Below are positions 45,586 through 55,027 of a DNA stretch of 64,000 bases, one piece after another. Position 1 is the first letter of the stretch. Each line of letters opens with the position of its first letter. The notes beneath the pieces were generated by a model, which made no database searches, had not been told where the DNA came from, and was given only the letters and a program-made list of their open reading frames with translations. Source of the DNA: Maribacter spongiicola (GTDB lineage Bacteria > Bacteroidota > Bacteroidia > Flavobacteriales > Flavobacteriaceae). Position numbers and translations under genes: made by a program. The stretch is taken from positions 124,001-188,000 of the forward strand of contig NZ_SOAY01000011.1 of the NCBI RefSeq assembly GCF_004364165.1, read 5' to 3'.

Positions 45586-46854
45586 TTAAGATGAAACTTT
45601 ATTGACCCCTTCTAGTCTTTGATCATTTAGAATGTTATCATTATATTTATTTATAATTCCCATAAATAAACAAAATAGAACAAAAGAGGTGAACGCACCC
45701 TCCATAATTGGTTCTACCATAAATAAAAGTAAAAATGATAGTGCATAAACTAATACCTGTCCATTAAAATATGTGTTTTTAGGATTTAATGAAGTAACTT
45801 GTTTAATCTTATTGAAAGATTTGATTGTAAAGATTATTAAAATAAAAAAAGGGAGCACTCCACCCAATCTTAACACGTCTAGCCAAAGATTATGTGAATA
45901 ACCAAATTCATTTACTTCCCAGCCTAGGGGATGGGTAAAAAGGTATTCAAATGATTTTACCCAGCGTTCTGTTCGCCCACCTCCACTTGCAATATCACTG
46001 CTGCCATTTTCCATCCTTCCTGCGAAGGTAGTTAACCAATCAGCATTTAAATTAAATGAAACCTTAGTTGAGATATAATATATTGTTATACCAATAATAT
46101 TGAACAAAATAAAACTTTGTTTAAATGATTGTTTTGGAAGCATATAAAATACTGACAATGCGGTCATTATTAAAAATATCCCCAATTGTGTGCGACTACC
46201 CAAGCGAATAGTACATATTAAAGTTATAATAAAGATTATAACCCCTGTCATATTAAAAATTTTACTTTTTTTACCTTTACTTAGAATTAATAGAGCTGGG
46301 ATGCACATATTCATAGTAAAGAAGGCTCCCATTCCAGTGGCTGATACTGGTCTATTATCCCAAAACATGCCAATTGTACGTTCTATTTGTGCAAAACCTC
46401 CATCTAGATAATTTAGGAATACCGAAATTAATGCCGAAAGAGAGAATATTACACCGGTGCCAAACAGTAAATAAAATAAAATTTGTGGACTTGGTTTGTC
46501 CTTGGTTAAGTATTTTCCTGTCAAATAGAAGAATGGAGGTGTTATTGCATAAATTGCAATAAACTGCTTGCCTTGACTTTCGTAATCAAAAGAATAAAAT
46601 AATGCATATATAAACGAAAATAATAGCAGTAGGAAAAAATCTCCATCTAAATTTTTGACAATAAAAGATTTATTAATAAAAATTAATCCTGTCAATATAT
46701 AACCGGGCACATAGCCATAATTGAAGGGGTTCAATAAATATAAAAATAGTAAACCAATAACCATTATAGGCATTGGTTTAAGATATAAGGACAAAAAATT
46801 CATTGGTTTACCTTGTTTTACAAAGACTTGTTTCAAGTTATCAGTTTTTTTCAA
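45586..46854 (-). CDS. O-antigen polymerase/ligase-type membrane protein (Wzy)
   Basis: A 422-residue integral membrane protein with about 11-12 hydrophobic segments. A long periplasmic loop carries the residues typical of Wzy/WaaL proteins: GSRTQLGIFLIMTALSVFYM, WVKSFEYLFTHPLGWEVN and GYSHNLWLDVLRLGGVLPFF. It would polymerise repeat units at the periplasmic face. The start used is TTG at 46854, giving a 4-base overlap (TTGA) with the glycosyltransferase upstream; an ATG at 46803 is the alternative, just before the first membrane helix. The only polymerase candidate in the locus. Confidence 0.85.
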   Translation of the reverse strand: MKKTDNLKQVFVKQGKPMNFLSLYLKPMPIMVIGLLFLYLLNPFNYGYVPGYILTGLIFINKSFIVKNLDGDFFLLLLFSFIYALFYSFDYESQGKQFIAIYAITPPFFYLTGKYLTKDKPSPQILFYLLFGTGVIFSLSALISVFLNYLDGGFAQIERTIGMFWDNRPVSATGMGAFFTMNMCIPALLILSKGKKSKIFNMTGVIIFIITLICTIRLGSRTQLGIFLIMTALSVFYMLPKQSFKQSFILFNIIGITIYYISTKVSFNLNADWLTTFAGRMENGSSDIASGGGRTERWVKSFEYLFTHPLGWEVNEFGYSHNLWLDVLRLGGVLPFFILIIFTIKSFNKIKQVTSLNPKNTYFNGQVLVYALSFLLLFMVEPIMEGAFTSFVLFCLFMGIINKYNDNILNDQRLEGVNKVSS

Positions 46855-48143
46855 AAAGCTTTTAAATTAAATTGAGCATTATTATTTTGAATTATGTTTT
46901 TATAAATGTTTATGTTTCTATTGCAGTTTACCTTTCTGTCATGTCTTTTTGAAGCAGTAATTATAGAATTTTCAGATAATATATGTGCTAATTTATCGTC
47001 TTTAAAAATTAACTTAATGGATTGAGCTAACATCTCAACTTCTTCAAATCTATATAAGAGCCCAGTTTCGCCATGAATAATCATATTCGGTATACCGCCA
47101 ACATATGAAGCTATACAGGGCACTCCCAATAATTGAGCTTCCCCAAGAGAATTAGGACTGTTCTCAATGCTAGATGGACAAATAAATAAATTACATTTAA
47201 GATATTCCTGTGCCATAGCTTCTTCATCTAAAGGGCCGGTAAAAGTTACATTATCTGAAAGACCATATTTTTTAATTTTTCTTTTTATATACTTACCGTA
47301 ACCGTCCATTTTTAACTTATCATAAAAGGTATCACTTTTTGTGATTTCCATGCCTGCAATACGTAATTGAACAGTGGGAAACGTTGATTTTACAATTTTC
47401 AATGCTTCTAGAACTTTATGTAAACCTTTGATTGGATAAAGTGCTTGGCTTAAAAAAATTGTATATTTTGATGCATTTTTTAGATTCCATTTTTCTGATT
47501 TGTAAAAATGATCTCTTAAGGATTCGTTACAAAAGTGATAATTTGCTTTGGGATTTATTGTTATAACGTGGTCGTGATCCCATTGTGTCCTACCTATGAA
47601 ATTGTTACATAGTTTCAAATATGGAACTTCAATTTTTCGACCCCTTTTTTCAAATTTTCGTTCTGCGTGCCATATCGAGTTCATTCTCAATACATCTCGG
47701 AGGGTTAAGTTTTTTAATATATTTATAAGAGGTATTTGACCCGCGTAATATTTTGCATATACACTTATCATACCTTGGATGGATATGACATATGGTATAT
47801 CAGGGCAAGATTTTACCAAAGCTAATCCATGTGCATATTCGGTACCATGAATGTGGATAAGATCGGGCTTTACTTTGGTAATGAGTTCTTTCCATTTATT
47901 TTCTAATGATTTATCAAAATAAAGAATAGATTTTTCACCTTTTAATAAGTGGTATGTTATTCCATTTATTTTCCCGTGATAGTCATTAATATTTGGCCGA
48001 ACTGTGGCAACTGACAGTTGAACACCACTTTCAATTATATCCTTTGCTAAGCCATACATCCATCCACCTCCAATTGGTACTGTTTGTCCAATTGCTTTAG
48101 CTAAATCGGGAAATATCATGTTGGATATCCATAAAATTTTCAT
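46851..48143 (-). CDS. Glycosyltransferase family 4
   Basis: A GT-B glycosyltransferase of 430 residues. The N-terminus (MKILWISNMIFPDLAKAIGQ) and VKPDLIHIHGTEYAHGLALV belong to the acceptor domain. IFLSQALYPIKGLHKVLEAL, VTFTGPLDEEAMAQEYL and FICPSSIENSPNSLGEAQLL form the donor domain with the E-x7-E motif. VGGIPNMIIHGETGLLYRFE completes the family pattern. It shares a 4-base overlap with wzy and lies 8 bases after the next gene, so is in one transcript with both. Donor unknown. Confidence 0.9.
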   Translation of the reverse strand: MKILWISNMIFPDLAKAIGQTVPIGGGWMYGLAKDIIESGVQLSVATVRPNINDYHGKINGITYHLLKGEKSILYFDKSLENKWKELITKVKPDLIHIHGTEYAHGLALVKSCPDIPYVISIQGMISVYAKYYAGQIPLINILKNLTLRDVLRMNSIWHAERKFEKRGRKIEVPYLKLCNNFIGRTQWDHDHVITINPKANYHFCNESLRDHFYKSEKWNLKNASKYTIFLSQALYPIKGLHKVLEALKIVKSTFPTVQLRIAGMEITKSDTFYDKLKMDGYGKYIKRKIKKYGLSDNVTFTGPLDEEAMAQEYLKCNLFICPSSIENSPNSLGEAQLLGVPCIASYVGGIPNMIIHGETGLLYRFEEVEMLAQSIKLIFKDDKLAHILSENSIITASKRHDRKVNCNRNINIYKNIIQNNNAQFNLKAF

Positions 48144-48151
48144 ATTCTATA

Positions 48152-49264
48152 TTATATTAAACTTTTTAATACTTTAATTTGATAGTGAGGGTTATATTTA
48201 CTTTTTACCATGCTATACGCATGCAATCTCACTCTTTCCCTTAGTTTGGAAGACAGATTAATCCAATTGTTAATCTTTTTGCAAAGATCTAGAATGTCGC
48301 CAGCTTTAAAAAAATCTCCAGTGATACCAGGTTCAATAGCTTCAAATTCTGGTCCATGCTGTGAATACAAATCGGAAGTAATAACAGGTAAACCATAGGT
48401 AAGTGCATGAATAGCTGTTAGCCCGATTAGACCTGGTGATACGCAGATGTCACTGTTAAAAAGTAGTTCGCCTATTTTTTCTTCATTATAACAAGGTCCA
48501 AAAAACCAAACTCGTTCTTGTAGATTATATTCTTTTACCAAAGCAGGTATGTCATTATTATCAATGTCCTCTCCAACAATAACTAAGTTGCAGTTTTTAT
48601 TGTTATGTTTTAGTTCGAAAAGAGCATGTACTAATAAATCTATTTTTTTAGATTTTTGAACTCTCCCAATATAGATTAGTATTGGATCATTATTTTGGAA
48701 ATAGTCCTTATAAATTGTTGAAGGCACTAATGTTTTTCGAATTTCTAATTGACAATCATAATCTAATGAGTTATATATTGGTATTAGTTGTTCTGATTTG
48801 AAGCCCTCATTTATCATCAGTTTTTTCGAAAAATCTCCGTACAATAAACTTTTTGTACATAAACGAAAAAAGTTTTTTGCTATTAATTTACCGGCAGGTG
48901 TCAAATTCCCTTTCATACCATGTGTCCATGCATAAACTTTTTTTCTTAATAAGATAGCTAATAAAGCCAAAAGCCAATTTGAAAGTGAACCTGGTGTGCC
49001 TGTAATAATATAGTAAGTATAAGGTTTAAAAATAAGTTGCCAAGCACCTTTTTGCCACTCAAATCCTGTATTAGGAATATAAATATTTTTTAATTCTTTC
49101 TTAAATCCAGTAAGATCTGCATAATTCATTTTTTTTATAGGGGTTCCTACATCATCTCCAAAATAAAAATCACATTGGAGCTCTTTATCCATTAATTTAT
49201 AAATCGGTGCACGGTAATGTGGGGCTAAATTAAAAATACAACAGATTTTTGTATTATTTGCCAT
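48152..49264 (-). CDS. Glycosyltransferase family 4
   Basis: A GT-B glycosyltransferase of 370 residues with ICCIFNLAPHYRAPIYKLMD at the start, the typical N-terminus of a subset whose name often contains WbnK/WbpH-like. The donor domain shows ILIYIGRVQKSKKIDLLVHA, LVIVGEDIDNNDIPALVKE and VSPGLIGLTAIHALTYGLPV. The hydrophobic patch near residues 84-105 (SNWLLALLAILLRKKVYAWT) may attach it to the membrane. It sits 28 bases after the flippase gene and is co-directional with it. Confidence 0.87.
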   Translation of the reverse strand: MANNTKICCIFNLAPHYRAPIYKLMDKELQCDFYFGDDVGTPIKKMNYADLTGFKKELKNIYIPNTGFEWQKGAWQLIFKPYTYYIITGTPGSLSNWLLALLAILLRKKVYAWTHGMKGNLTPAGKLIAKNFFRLCTKSLLYGDFSKKLMINEGFKSEQLIPIYNSLDYDCQLEIRKTLVPSTIYKDYFQNNDPILIYIGRVQKSKKIDLLVHALFELKHNNKNCNLVIVGEDIDNNDIPALVKEYNLQERVWFFGPCYNEEKIGELLFNSDICVSPGLIGLTAIHALTYGLPVITSDLYSQHGPEFEAIEPGITGDFFKAGDILDLCKKINNWINLSSKLRERVRLHAYSMVKSKYNPHYQIKVLKSLI

Positions 49265-49292
49265 GTATTAATTCAGTTTTAGCTTATTTAAT

Positions 49293-50735
49293 TTAGTTTT
49301 TATGTTTCGAAAATTCCTTAACCTTTTTTAATAGGCTTTCTAATTCCTTAACTTTAAATAAACGAAGTAAACCGAAATATATTGGCAAGGCTAATATTAG
49401 TGCAATACAAAGTTTTAAAAAATCATTATCAATGAAATACATACCTCCAAAGACAACTATTATCATAAGTAACGACGCCAAGCTTATGGTCTGTAGGTCT
49501 TTTAATTGCGCAGTTGCACCATAGTTCATTATTTTACCAGGATAATAGGTGTTTATAAAAAAATGGATAATAGTAGAAAGTAATTCAGCTAAGGCTATAT
49601 AAATTATACCATATTTTAACGCAGCTAATAGTAAAATAACTCGAACGGCAATTTTGCTGTATTGTTGTTTTAAAGTCAAATCTGTTCTACCAATAACGTA
49701 CAATAAATTTACATTTATCCCTGAAATGATGGTAATCATACGAGCTATACAAAATATTTGCATAATAGGTACGGCGGGCATCCATTTTTCTGTTAATAAA
49801 AGTCGAATTAAAGGTTCTGCAATGATAGACAAAAAAAGAAATAAAGGTATTATTAAAAGTGCTGTGGCTTTGATAATATTTCTAGTCTGTTGAATAAGTA
49901 CATCCCGCTGTTCTTGTATTTTAGATAATCCTGGTAATAATACACTATCCAGAACATTACTGAGCACCCCAAACACTACATCTGAAAATTGTGTACCTCG
50001 AGTATAATAGCCCAAATCTTTGGTGCTGATTAATTTGGCAATGAATAGGGCGTAAAAATTATTTACAGTAACATTTAATAAGGAAGATGCCAGTAGTTTT
50101 GAACCATACGAAAAGAGTTGCTTTAAAGAGCTTTTAGAAAAGCTACCTGTTGGTCTCCATTTTGTTAGCCACCAAACTAAAATTACGGTAAGCGAAGATC
50201 TAATTAATATTTGAGCTACTAGCGACCAAACTCCATAACCGATATAAGCCATATATACTGCAATACTACCTGAAATGATTGCCGTAGCAAAATTTACCTT
50301 GGTTAAGGTCTTAAAATCTAAATCAATTGTAATAAGGGTGACCGGTACTGCAAATAAGGCATTGATTATAAGGGAAAGCGATAGTACGCGTAATAATGGT
50401 GTTAGTTGGTCTATTTCGTAAAAAGTAGCTATTAAAGGGGCAGTCCACCACAGTAAGAAATAACAAACCAAACTTATAGCAATATTAAAAAAGAAAACTG
50501 TAGTGATGTCATCTGCCGAACGGTCTTGTTTTTGTATTAGAGCTTTGGTAAACCCGCTGTCTACAAAAACGTTGGCTATTGTAATAAAAACAAGTAAAAT
50601 ACCCAAAACGCCATACTCTTTCGGGGTAAGGATACGTGCTAAAATGATACCCAAGCCAAATTGCACAGCTTGTACAGAAAGTCGTTCTACGGCACTCCAA
50701 GCCATACCATGAAATATTTTTGAACTAAGGCTCAT
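49293..50735 (-). CDS. Wzx-type polysaccharide flippase (MOP superfamily, WzxC/TuaB-like)
   Basis: This 480-residue protein with about 12-14 membrane helices translocates the lipid-linked repeat unit to the periplasm. The start (FHGMAWSAVERLSVQAVQFG, then LGIILARILTPKEYGVLGIL) is diagnostic of the WzxC/TuaB group, as are VDSGFTKALIQKQDRSADDI and LGYYTRGTQFSDVVFGVLSN. The C-terminus is a short basic tail (LLKKVKEFSKHKN). It heads the tight group Wzx, GT, GT, Wzy. A gap of over 400 bases lies upstream. Confidence 0.92.
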   Translation of the reverse strand: MSLSSKIFHGMAWSAVERLSVQAVQFGLGIILARILTPKEYGVLGILLVFITIANVFVDSGFTKALIQKQDRSADDITTVFFFNIAISLVCYFLLWWTAPLIATFYEIDQLTPLLRVLSLSLIINALFAVPVTLITIDLDFKTLTKVNFATAIISGSIAVYMAYIGYGVWSLVAQILIRSSLTVILVWWLTKWRPTGSFSKSSLKQLFSYGSKLLASSLLNVTVNNFYALFIAKLISTKDLGYYTRGTQFSDVVFGVLSNVLDSVLLPGLSKIQEQRDVLIQQTRNIIKATALLIIPLFLFLSIIAEPLIRLLLTEKWMPAVPIMQIFCIARMITIISGINVNLLYVIGRTDLTLKQQYSKIAVRVILLLAALKYGIIYIALAELLSTIIHFFINTYYPGKIMNYGATAQLKDLQTISLASLLMIIVVFGGMYFIDNDFLKLCIALILALPIYFGLLRLFKVKELESLLKKVKEFSKHKN

Positions 50736-51080
50736 AGCACAATTAAGTAGCGGGTATTGTTATTCATTATCTAAATCTATTTTGGAATTCAAATATCTTG
50801 AATAATAACTGAAGTAACTAATGCGATCTATAAAAGTTGATTTTCTATGGATAAGAATTACTTTTTTCATGAAAAATAGATTTTTACGATTAATCTATTT
50901 ATGCCCTTTTGCAAGGTTTTTTCTAGAATGTTGGAGTTGCATATTGTGAGGATTTAAAATAATAATTTAGAATTTTTATTTTATAAATTTTGAGTATTAT
51001 TAAAATCTGACTAATACTTTGGCAGAATTTGCCGTTAGAGGTAATTTCTTAAATTAGATACTGAAACGATTGATTTCAAT
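50736..51080. other. AT-rich intergenic region, no gene seen
   Basis: This stretch lies upstream of the flippase gene and downstream of the terminator of the beta-helix gene. All frames are closed at short intervals. It presumably carries the promoter of the Wzx-GT-GT-Wzy group, but I found no convincing TAnnTTTG with a matching TTG on the minus strand. Confidence 0.5.
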
Positions 51081-51131
51081 TAACCAAAAAAACCATGCCT
51101 TACTTGAAGCTCGGCATGGTTTTTTTGGTTA
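51081..51131 (-). terminator. Intrinsic terminator after the beta-helix lipoprotein gene
   Basis: A 19-base arm at 51081-51099 pairs with 51113-51131. GCATGG/CCATGC forms the GC core, extended by A-runs opposite T-runs, with a loop of about 13 bases. It starts 29 bases past the stop codon at 51160 on the minus strand, and could also act on the plus strand. Confidence 0.85.
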
Positions 51132-51159
51132 AACAATTGTAAAAAAAAATACGACTTAA

Positions 51160-53097
51160 TTATTGAGGCGCGTTCTCAAAAGTACAATTGGTGAATTTTA
51201 CATTATTAAGTATATCAGATCGATATGGGCTTCCGTTATTTATTTTAATTCCTACACTCCCATTTTTAAAGGAAGAATTTTTAAATTCATTACCTTCATT
51301 ACGCATGTAAAAATTAGCTAATACACCATAATTTGTAAAAGTACAATTATCAAAAATATTATTTCGTACAAAAGCATTTATGTCTCCACCTATTAATGTT
51401 CCTGGTAGAGCTCTTAGTAGCATGGACGCATTCTCTACAACCACGTTTTCTATCTTATTGTTATATCCTGCATGTGGTACGTCTGTATCGGGTGAGGGTG
51501 TAAATCCATCATTGTCATCTACAAATGCAAATGCATAGCTTACATCTGTTATGTGAATATTCCGCACAGTATTGTTATTGGCGCCATTTCGAAAATCTAT
51601 ATTGGTTTGATAATGATCTCTTCCTTGTCCAATCATTCTAATATCTTCGAATAAATTCCCTGTTACGTCACTGAAAGCCATTTCTACTCCAGTATATTTG
51701 GTTTCACAACGTCTGAATGTATTGTTTTTTGAATTCCATTTACAAATAAGACCATGACCAGGATGTGAAAGACCTGGTGCACGCTCTACCCTTGAATCTT
51801 CAACAATATTATTTGAAGTATTACTAAGTAATAAATAGTAATCAGTTGGGTTTATAGGGTTATCAGCCCGCACTTCTAAATAACTAATCCTATTATTTCC
51901 GCCACCATATACTTTAAAAGATTCCGCAGTACTGTTTTCAATATATGAATTTTGAATAATTGAGTTACTTGTATTCATAAAGTGTATCCCAAAGCCATCG
52001 TAACCACTCGTTGATTGATTACCCATATCCAACACTACTACGTTATTTAAAGTTACATTTTGACCTGAAGCCTTAATGCCAATACTGAAATCTTTTACTT
52101 GGAAATTATGTAACTCCACATGAGCTCCTGCTATTATGATACCTTCACCTGTATTGTTTGAATCTAGTAAAGGCATTTTTGTAGCGTCTGCATTGTCTCC
52201 ATAATTGAAGGTTGAGCCTTGGTTCGCTATTATATCGCCAGGTTCATTAGTATAACCAATAAACTTAATAGTATTTCCTGACGCGCCAGATTTATTAATG
52301 GTCATTTTAGAAGAACCATAGTTACCTGCTTTAATATAAATAATATCACCTGCTTTAGCCGAGCCGAATGCGTGAGCCAAGCTCCATGAAGCTGATACAC
52401 TTTTACCATTATTACCTCCATTTCCTGAAGTGGTTACATAATAGACATTAGTGCCTGAAGTAGCGATATTATTTTGTGCAATATTTACCGTTACACTAGC
52501 TTCTTGTGTAGTAACATTACCTGCTTCATCTGTTTCTTCGGTGGTATAGGTAAAAGAATCGGTTACAGCTTCTTCTTGAGTTGTTTCTTCTGGTGTTGTT
52601 TCCTCGGGAGTCGTTTCCTCGGGAGTCGTTTCCTCGGGAGTCGTTTCTTCGGGAGTCGTTTCCTCGGGAGTCGTTTCCTCGGGAGTCGTTTCCTCGGGAA
52701 TTGTTTCCTCAGGTGTTGTTTCCTCAGGTGTTGTTTCTTCAGTTGTTGTTTCTTCAGTTGTATTTGTTTCTGAAGAGCTTTCTGTATTAACTTTGTAAGT
52801 TAACGTGTTATCGTCATTTATGGTAACTATACCGTTAAGTGGTTCTGATGTTTGTATTATACGTACTTCGGCGTCGGCGTCAAAATTATCATTGTTCAAT
52901 ACATCCATTACTATAGTGGATTGACCAGCTTCTATAAAAAAACTATCATTAATCAATAATGAATTTTCTATTCGAGCGTCATCAGTATTAATTACATACT
53001 CAGATAAAAGATCGGCGTCTTTACTGCAGGAAAAAAGTAATAAAGAGGCAAAAATTGATAAGGTCAATTTTGTGAATTGATTTTGGAAATTTTGCAT
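51160..53097 (-). CDS. Lipoprotein with right-handed beta-helix domain and TPEET repeat stalk
   Basis: The 645-residue protein begins MQNFQNQFTKLTLSIFASLL with the lipobox cysteine at residue 24 (LLFSC). The frame is open to 53136, but the ATG at 53097 fits the signal. A small cadherin-like or Ig-like region is interrupted by a stalk of about 13 TTPEE-type repeats (near residues 115-180). From about residue 225 come parallel beta-helix repeats rich in N-N-I and N-N-T turns (VYYVTTSGNGGNNGKSVSAS, GDIIYIKAGNYG, HVELHNFQVKDFSIG, IIQNSYIENSTAESFKV), as in polysaccharide lyases and DUF1565-type proteins. It may bind or cut the polysaccharide made by this locus; no catalytic residues can be assigned by eye. 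Confidence 0.8.
   Translation of the reverse strand: MQNFQNQFTKLTLSIFASLLLFSCSKDADLLSEYVINTDDARIENSLLINDSFFIEAGQSTIVMDVLNNDNFDADAEVRIIQTSEPLNGIVTINDDNTLTYKVNTESSSETNTTEETTTEETTPEETTPEETIPEETTPEETTPEETTPEETTPEETTPEETTPEETTPEETTQEEAVTDSFTYTTEETDEAGNVTTQEASVTVNIAQNNIATSGTNVYYVTTSGNGGNNGKSVSASWSLAHAFGSAKAGDIIYIKAGNYGSSKMTINKSGASGNTIKFIGYTNEPGDIIANQGSTFNYGDNADATKMPLLDSNNTGEGIIIAGAHVELHNFQVKDFSIGIKASGQNVTLNNVVVLDMGNQSTSGYDGFGIHFMNTSNSIIQNSYIENSTAESFKVYGGGNNRISYLEVRADNPINPTDYYLLLSNTSNNIVEDSRVERAPGLSHPGHGLICKWNSKNNTFRRCETKYTGVEMAFSDVTGNLFEDIRMIGQGRDHYQTNIDFRNGANNNTVRNIHITDVSYAFAFVDDNDGFTPSPDTDVPHAGYNNKIENVVVENASMLLRALPGTLIGGDINAFVRNNIFDNCTFTNYGVLANFYMRNEGNEFKNSSFKNGSVGIKINNGSPYRSDILNNVKFTNCTFENAPQ
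52578..52757 (-). repeat. 15-bp minisatellite encoding TTPEE repeats
   Basis: About twelve tandem 15-base units, six of them sharing GTCGTTTC(C/T)TCGGGA on the plus strand, encode a Thr-Pro-Glu-Glu-Thr stalk. The inner units are almost identical and the outer ones diverge, the usual pattern of a repeat that changes copy number by slippage. Reading frame is preserved by any change in unit number. Confidence 0.93.
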
Positions 53098-53672
53098 AAG
53101 TAGGTGAATTTCTTTTAGAATTAAAAACTTTGTCATTTGGGTTACAATTATACTTTAATTAATTAGTTGTCCGATGAAATAACTTGTTTTTTCGATGAAA
53201 TACATAAATTTGAAATGGGGAAGTATGTAATTTAACGTCAAATTATTTTTAATATTTTGTGAACAATTATATTTAACTTGTTGATATATTAGTTGTTAAA
53301 CTAATTTTAATATTAGGTGTACGATGGATGTTAGATATTTGGACGTTATTCATCGACGAAATGCATCATTTTGTTTATAATTTCGATGAAATACGGTTTA
53401 TGTTTACAGTTTTGAAGTAGTATATAGAATATAGATAAAGTTTTTATTTCAATTTTATATTACATTCATAGCGTTGAGACAAAAAATGAATACTGCTAAA
53501 TTATGTTAGGGTTGAGCTACATCTAAATTATCGGTTTGGAAGTGGGTGTATAGTTTTATGTAATTGAGACCCAATTAATGCATCCAACATCGTTTTAATA
53601 AAAACAAATTATTAGGTTTTCTGTCCTAATTCTTAGTTACGAACACTGTAATTTGATTTTTAAAAAAAAGTG
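53098..53672. other. AT-rich regulatory region upstream of the beta-helix gene
   Basis: No gene is seen in this 575-base interval (the codons 53098-53136 are open but probably untranslated). It contains four CGATGAAAT-type sites (separate entry) in its middle part. The right part, downstream of the acyltransferase gene, has no clear terminator. Confidence 0.5.
53171..53393. promoter_or_regulatory. Cluster of four CGATGAAATR sites
   Basis: CGATGAAATA occurs at 53172, 53193 and 53384, and the one-change variant CGACGAAATG at 53354. The first two are 21 bases apart and the last two 30. A longer consensus TCGATGAAATRCAT fits most copies, and some copies form the inverted repeat ATTTC-GAT-GAAAT. 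They lie 75-290 bases upstream of the beta-helix lipoprotein start. This suggests a transcription-factor operator array; the factor is unknown. Confidence 0.45.
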
Positions 53673-54710
53673 TTAAGCTCCAATTAGTACTCGTGAATAT
53701 TTTCCAAGAATTATTTTTGCTACTAGAATGATGGCTGCTGTAATAAGAATAACTACAAATCCCCAAATTAGGCCCCAAATTATTTGAGCGTATCCTTCTA
53801 AATTAAAATAATCAATTACTTTAATAGATATGAAAAGGAGGCGATAATTGATAAAATCATGTAAGAAATAAAAGGCAAAACTATAACGTGCTAAACTGTC
53901 TAATGTATTTATGTTCTTAGCAGCTAAGAAATCACAAAGACGGATTAAGAGCATTGCTGCTAATAAACACTTTAAGTAAACAAGGCCGTCTTTAAGTGAA
54001 AAAATGCAATAGGTTAAATCTACGTCATATAATACTATATGAAATATTGTTATACTCAAAAAAACAAAACCAATTACTAAAGGTGTAATATAGTGTCTTA
54101 CAAATGTAATTACAGTCTCGTAGTTCATAGATGAATATATGCCAAGAAGATAAATCGGGAAAAAATAAAGGTACATCTGTAAAGTGACAGTTACACCTGT
54201 TCTAGTTCCTAAAATAGGTAAAAATAAAAGAAGTGGAAGTAATTTATGAAGTTGGGCTTGTGTTATTTTTATAATTAATGGTCCTGCCAAAAAAAATGGT
54301 ATTATAAAAGGAATATACCAAAATGGTCCTGATGCAGTACCATTTATCAAATGCTCAGGGAGCTGGTATAAAAAGCTATGAAAAGATTCTTTGACTGTAC
54401 CAAAAAAAGAGGTAGCAATAAGAATGCAAATGGATATAAAAACGTAAGGGCTAATTACATTTTTAATTTTTGACTTATAAAATCTCTTAATCTCAAATTT
54501 GTCTTTTAAGTAGTTAAGTAGAAAGCCAGAAATTAGTACAAAATAAATTGTACTTCCATCAAATAAAGCTTCGCGTAACGAATAAAAAATATCGTAATAA
54601 TAATCTTGTTTAGAATTTGGTAGTAGCCAAACATGGGTAAGCATAATAGCAAGGATTGCAATTCCCCGAAAATAATGAACACTATAAAAGAACTTATTGT
54701 TTCTTATCAA
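53673..54710 (-). CDS. Acyltransferase family 3 membrane protein (O-acetyltransferase-like)
   Basis: This is a 345-residue integral membrane protein with about ten helices. The family signature near the N-terminus is present (VHYFRGIAILAIMLTHVWLL, with Arg and His), then LREALFDGSTIYFVLISGFL and LINGTASGPFWYIPFIIPFF. Such enzymes O-acylate sugars, often polysaccharide repeat units. The start is TTG at 54710. It is separated from both neighbours by 300 bases or more, so it may have its own promoter; its location suggests acetylation of this locus's polymer. Confidence 0.88.
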   Translation of the reverse strand: MIRNNKFFYSVHYFRGIAILAIMLTHVWLLPNSKQDYYYDIFYSLREALFDGSTIYFVLISGFLLNYLKDKFEIKRFYKSKIKNVISPYVFISICILIATSFFGTVKESFHSFLYQLPEHLINGTASGPFWYIPFIIPFFLAGPLIIKITQAQLHKLLPLLLFLPILGTRTGVTVTLQMYLYFFPIYLLGIYSSMNYETVITFVRHYITPLVIGFVFLSITIFHIVLYDVDLTYCIFSLKDGLVYLKCLLAAMLLIRLCDFLAAKNINTLDSLARYSFAFYFLHDFINYRLLFISIKVIDYFNLEGYAQIIWGLIWGFVVILITAAIILVAKIILGKYSRVLIGA

Positions 54711-55027
54711 ATTTAAAGAAATTTTCTAATTAATATTTTTATAAAAAAAGAGGCTTAGTTTTTTTATGAGAATACAGTTTAAAATTTACAGTTTAGTTAG
54801 GTTTTATATTTTAAGATAAGTTACGCTTTATAAAAGCATTGGTATTAACATTGTAAACTTGACAAACATATGTAATCAATTATTGTACCTTGACTAAAGT
54901 TTTAATAAAATATACAGTATTGATATAATTAAAATAATATTTCAATATAATTACCTATCTATATTATATAAATAGGTAATTTATTATCTAAACTTTCATA
55001 AATTCCATTAAATATGGGACATCAGTT
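54711..55027. other. AT-rich intergenic region with a weak hairpin
   Basis: No gene is visible. AATTACCTAT (54949-54958) pairs with ATAGGTAATT (54972-54981) and could serve as a weak terminator for the dehydrogenase gene ending at 55028. Nothing else stands out. Confidence 0.45.

Noticed and set aside
52474-52790. Rightward cysteine/phenylalanine-rich frames opposite the TPEET repeats
   Set aside because: They are antisense translations of a 15-base repeat and have no independent support.
53171-53393. CRISPR array or phage attachment site
   Set aside because: Repeat units are too short and unevenly spaced, and there is no integrase; an operator cluster fits better.
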